This document shows positions 28,150 to 30,319 of a stretch of 30,319 nucleotides of DNA, one piece after another. Position 1 is the first letter of the stretch. Each line of letters opens with the position of its first letter. The notes below the pieces were generated by a model. The model saw nothing but the letters and a program-made list of their open reading frames with translations. It searched no databases and was not told where the DNA came from. Both the position numbers and the translations under genes were made by a program. Origin of the DNA: Candidatus Moranbacteria bacterium RIFCSPLOWO2_12_FULL_48_12 (GTDB taxonomy: Bacteria; Patescibacteriota; Minisyncoccia; Moranbacterales; UBA1568); the NCBI GenBank assembly GCA_001784735.1, contig MFSB01000002.1:1-30319 (forward strand). Reading direction: 5' to 3'.

Positions 28150-28966
28150 ACAAATTGCTTTCTTGCTGAGTGTTGTTGCGCTCCTCGCCCCCTTGGCTGT
28201 TTCTGCCACACCAGAGGAGGATCGCCAGGCACGCATAGACGCCATGAAAGAACAGCGAGACGAAAAGATCCAAGAAAGGAAAGACGACCGCCAGGAAGCA
28301 TTTTGTACTAGATTTACCGAGAATGCAGCGAAGATAGTTTCCACTATGGGGGAGCGACGCAAGGATTTTCAGGATCTGAAGGAGAAGCGATCTGGAAAAC
28401 TGGGAGAAAATCGTGATTCTCGTGATGGCAATCTTGATTCCAACCGCGCCAATGCTGACGCGCGACGAAGCGAGATGTATGCCAAATTGGAAGCCAAGGC
28501 TGATACTGATGCCAAAAAAGCGTCTGTAGCCGAATTTAAGGACACGGTAGAGAAAGCCGTCGATACGCGGCAAGCGGCTGTTGATGTCGCGATCAAGGCT
28601 TTCCGTTCCGGCGTGGATGCGGCTCTTTCCGGACGCAAGGATGATATGCAAAAAGCGGTTGATAGTTTTTCTTCCGCAGTCGATGCCGCTCTCGATAAAG
28701 CCAGGTCGGATTGTGACAGCAGTACGGATCCGCAGATGGTGCGTTCGAATTTCCGCTCCAGTCTTGAAGCAGCTCGTAAGTCGCTGCAAGCGGATCGAAG
28801 CGCATCCGAAAAAGTCGGCGCGCAGGTGAAAGCGTTGGCTGAAATCCGTCGCACCGCTGTCAAAAAGGCATTAGACGAATTCAAAGCGACGGTAGAGTCC
28901 GCTCGCAGAGAGCTCAAAAAAGCTTTCGGAGAAACGACGAGCACCGAAGCATCGATCACTCCGTAA
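28130..28966 (+). CDS. secreted, highly charged coiled-coil protein
   Basis: The 278-residue protein has a clear signal peptide (KQIAFLLSVVALLAPLAVSA, cut after residue 26 before TPEED). The mature part is almost all charged helix with long Lys/Arg/Glu/Asp/Ala runs (KEQRDEKIQERKDDRQEAF). Only two cysteines remain, near residues 59 and 198. It should form a rod-like coiled coil outside the membrane. Such proteins are common orphans in candidate phyla bacteria and may contribute to surface structure or attachment, which is a guess. Start at ATG 28130 or the next ATG 28133. Confidence 0.75.
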   Translation: MMKTTYKQIAFLLSVVALLAPLAVSATPEEDRQARIDAMKEQRDEKIQERKDDRQEAFCTRFTENAAKIVSTMGERRKDFQDLKEKRSGKLGENRDSRDGNLDSNRANADARRSEMYAKLEAKADTDAKKASVAEFKDTVEKAVDTRQAAVDVAIKAFRSGVDAALSGRKDDMQKAVDSFSSAVDAALDKARSDCDSSTDPQMVRSNFRSSLEAARKSLQADRSASEKVGAQVKALAEIRRTAVKKALDEFKATVESARRELKKAFGETTSTEASITP

Positions 28967-28998
28967 ATCGTTTCTTGAAGATGAAAAAGGAATCCCGA

Positions 28999-29024
28999 TC
29001 CGTTCCCGAGCGGAGGCTTTTTTT
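28999..29024 (+). terminator. probable weak terminator
   Basis: TCCG 28999-29002 can pair with CGGA 29011-29014, followed by GGC and seven T. The stem is short. Confidence 0.45.
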
Positions 29025-29082
29025 ATGGTTTGCTTCCGTGCCGCTTTTTTGCGACAATGATTTTATATCAGATTTTTCCTTT

Positions 29083-29781
29083 ATGACAGAAAGCATCCGG
29101 GAAAGTTTCATAGTGACAGCAGATGATTACGGCATCCGCCAGACGGCGGAGCCGATTTTGCGTTTGGCACGGGAAGGGAAAATTGATCGGGTGGCAGTTA
29201 TGGTTCACTATGTTTCTTCCGAACAGGTCCGGGATCTATTGGCGACCGGCGTGAAAATCGATCTGCATCTCGAACTCATCCAGCTTTTGAAGAGCGGCGA
29301 AAAAATGCAGGAAAACACATTGTTGCGGATCGGGAAGTTTCTCCTGCGGTATGGAGTCGGCATAGTGACTGCCAAAAAAGCAGAGATCGAGTGGCGTTCG
29401 CAGATAGAGCGTTTCGAAGAGTTATTCGGCCGCCTTCCCGATGGGTTGAATTCGCACGAACACGTTCATTTTTTTCCGGTCTTTTTCAAGCCGTTTCTTT
29501 CGCTGATGCGAGAATACAAGATAGACTTTGCGCGTTTCGGATCGAGAGGGATGCTGGTTGATATTCATAGCGCTTTTGTGGGGAAAATCCTGGCCTTTTT
29601 GTGGAAGCGCGACTGCCGGATGTTCAAAAAAGAAAATGTTTCTACGACCGATTACCACGTCAGTTTCGACTGGCTCGATGATTTTGATGCTTTTTTGAAC
29701 TCCTTGCCGGAAGGCACGATCGAATTGGTTGTTCATCCTGAACGAGAGGACGAATATCGGGCAATTTTGGAATACTTTTGA
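29083..29781 (+). CDS. ChbG/YdjC-family carbohydrate deacetylase
   Basis: The 232-residue protein opens with the family strand FIVTADDYGI (D14-D15, metal site) and has the second ligand block LNSHEHVHFFP. The fold is a metal-dependent TIM-barrel-like deacetylase acting on N-acetylated sugars such as chitobiose. IDLHLELIQLL matches the usual third block. I chose ATG 29083; the frame runs upstream to 28975, but those codons lie in the preceding terminator. A hydrophobic segment near residues 165-175 is part of the fold and does not look like an anchor. The substrate in this organism is unknown. Confidence 0.8.
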   Translation: MTESIRESFIVTADDYGIRQTAEPILRLAREGKIDRVAVMVHYVSSEQVRDLLATGVKIDLHLELIQLLKSGEKMQENTLLRIGKFLLRYGVGIVTAKKAEIEWRSQIERFEELFGRLPDGLNSHEHVHFFPVFFKPFLSLMREYKIDFARFGSRGMLVDIHSAFVGKILAFLWKRDCRMFKKENVSTTDYHVSFDWLDDFDAFLNSLPEGTIELVVHPEREDEYRAILEYF

Positions 29782-29910
29782 GGAGTGAATCACGAATCAA
29801 GAATTATGAATTATGAATTGACCTATCTATTGGCAGGCGTCTTCGCCGACTAGGCAGGGAAAAACTTCAAGCTTCTCAGAAAGATTCTTGCGAGAGGTAT
29901 GAAAATCCTC

Positions 29911-29939
29911 TTGATACTTCTGTCATTTATTGTTATACT
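29911..29939 (+). promoter_or_regulatory. strong promoter of uvrA
   Basis: TTGATA 29911-29916, a 17-nt spacer, TATACT 29934-29939. The start site near 29946 puts the whole inverted-repeat leader in the 5' untranslated RNA. Upstream, 29782-29910 contains only short direct repeats (ATGAATT) and a GC hairpin. Confidence 0.75.
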
Positions 29940-29960
29940 GCCTTTCCTTTGTTTTTATCT

Positions 29961-30087
29961 ATGCCCGGTGGGACAACTTCGAAAAGAAGTACTAGTAATG
30001 ATAAAATTTATTGTGATACACATCATATATAGATTTTTGTAGCAGATTATTTTTTCGAACGTAATTCGAAGTAGTGCCACTGGGTAT
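29961..30087 (+). promoter_or_regulatory. inverted-repeat leader element of uvrA
   Basis: The left arm 29961-29983 (ATGCCCGGTGGGACAAC, then TTCGAA) and the right arm 30065-30087 pair at 19 positions plus two G-U pairs of 23. The right arm ends inside the start codon (ATG 30086-30088). A promoter upstream means the stem forms in the mRNA. The outer arms match those of the uvrB leader. Confidence 0.8.
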
Positions 30088-30319
30088 GCCAAAAAATACT
30101 GCACGGAAAAACGCCGCAGGCTCGCTTGACCCATCGGATCCGCTTCGCCAAAGCTACAGCGAGGCGAGGTGGATTATCGTCAAAGGCGCCCGCACTCACC
30201 CCGTAAAACCATCTGCTGATGGTCACGGGGCAAGCAATCTAAGTGACCCGCTTCGTCCGAGCTTCAGCGAGGCGAGGTGGATTATCGTCAAAGGCGCCCG
30301 CACTCACAATTTGAAAAAC
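30086..30319 (+). CDS. uvrA: excinuclease ABC subunit A, N-terminal fragment with an unusual repeated extension
   Basis: The frame is open from ATG 30086 to the end of the window (78 codons). The final block WIIVKGARTHNLKN is the standard UvrA opening that leads to Walker A in the damage-recognition ATPase. In a normal UvrA it lies within about the first 15 residues; here it is near residue 65. The extension holds an earlier copy, SEARWIIVKGARTH, and the 43-bp DNA 30157-30199 is repeated exactly at 30265-30307, 108 bp on and so in frame. Between the copies lies a hairpin repeat element (30199-30230). The start codon sits inside the leader stem. Confidence 0.9.
   Translation, partial: MPKNTARKNAAGSLDPSDPLRQSYSEARWIIVKGARTHPVKPSADGHGASNLSDPLRPSFSEARWIIVKGARTHNLKN
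30199..30230. repeat. hairpin repeat element, copy D, inside uvrA
   Basis: CCCCGT 30199-30204 faces ACGGGG 30225-30230, with inner ACCAT/ATGGT. It resembles copies A to C but here lies in coding sequence, in frame with no stop. Confidence 0.6.

Noticed and set aside
30056..30070. LexA/SOS box in the uvrA leader (CGAACGTAATTCG)
   Set aside because: It lacks the GAAC-N4-GTTC symmetry, and TTCGAA is already explained by the inverted repeat shared with uvrB.
1..30319. tRNA, rRNA, CRISPR arrays, transposases or phage genes
   Set aside because: No T-loop motif with a matching acceptor stem, no rRNA sequence, no regularly spaced repeats and no transposase or integrase motifs were seen by eye. A tRNA or covariance-model scan could still find something.

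Overview
The window looks like chromosomal DNA of a bacterium of the candidate phyla radiation (Patescibacteria, most likely a Parcubacteria-type lineage). This is an inference. It rests on the mix of a few universal genes (uvrA, uvrB, nrdD, nrdG, a DEAD-box helicase, a Pif1-type helicase) with many orphan membrane, secreted or soluble proteins, on many start codons that lack a Shine-Dalgarno site, and on dense palindromic intergenic elements. No tRNA, rRNA, CRISPR array, transposase or phage gene was found. TGA, TAA and TAG are all used as stops.

Layout. 1-5.9 kb holds small accessory genes: a membrane protein, a minus-strand orphan, a SET-domain protein flanked by a full and a truncated copy of a flavin split-barrel gene, a gene with an in-frame TGA, a membrane protein, an ArsR-like regulator with palindromic operators, and a metallo-beta-lactamase-fold hydrolase. 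6.0-8.9 kb holds a UbiA-type prenyltransferase and a Pif1-like helicase. 8.9-9.6 kb is a T-box riboswitch with a clear terminator, ahead of an orphan gene. 9.8-15.5 kb carries a PAS-sigma factor fusion (broken by a TAG), an orphan operon with a 1079-residue protein, and another orphan. A palindromic promoter motif appears three times here, the last copy lying upstream of nrdD. 15.9-19.2 kb is the anaerobic ribonucleotide reductase locus. Its catalytic gene is split, so the glycyl-radical domain is a separate 70-residue ORF. 19.4-24.4 kb holds an orphan, a C39-like peptidase, a small membrane protein, a YgjP-like metalloprotease, a DEAD-box helicase and a DedA protein. 24.5-30.3 kb holds uvrB, orphan membrane and secreted proteins, a ChbG/YdjC-like deacetylase and the start of uvrA.

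How it fits together. nrdD, the detached radical domain and nrdG would supply dNTPs anaerobically. UvrA and UvrB share a related inverted-repeat leader that runs directly into both start codons, which suggests either a shared control element or a pair of MITE-like insertions. Similar long inverted repeats, with unrelated sequence, precede nrdD and the DEAD-box gene. Two start classes coexist. One has an extended -10 hexamer exactly 6 nt before ATG (leaderless). The other, mostly orphans, has a TTGACA-like -35, a 5' leader and usually a Shine-Dalgarno site.

The strongest leads are the split NrdD, the uvrA/uvrB leader element, the T-box on a non-synthetase orphan, and the three-copy promoter motif with possible leaderless micro-ORFs.
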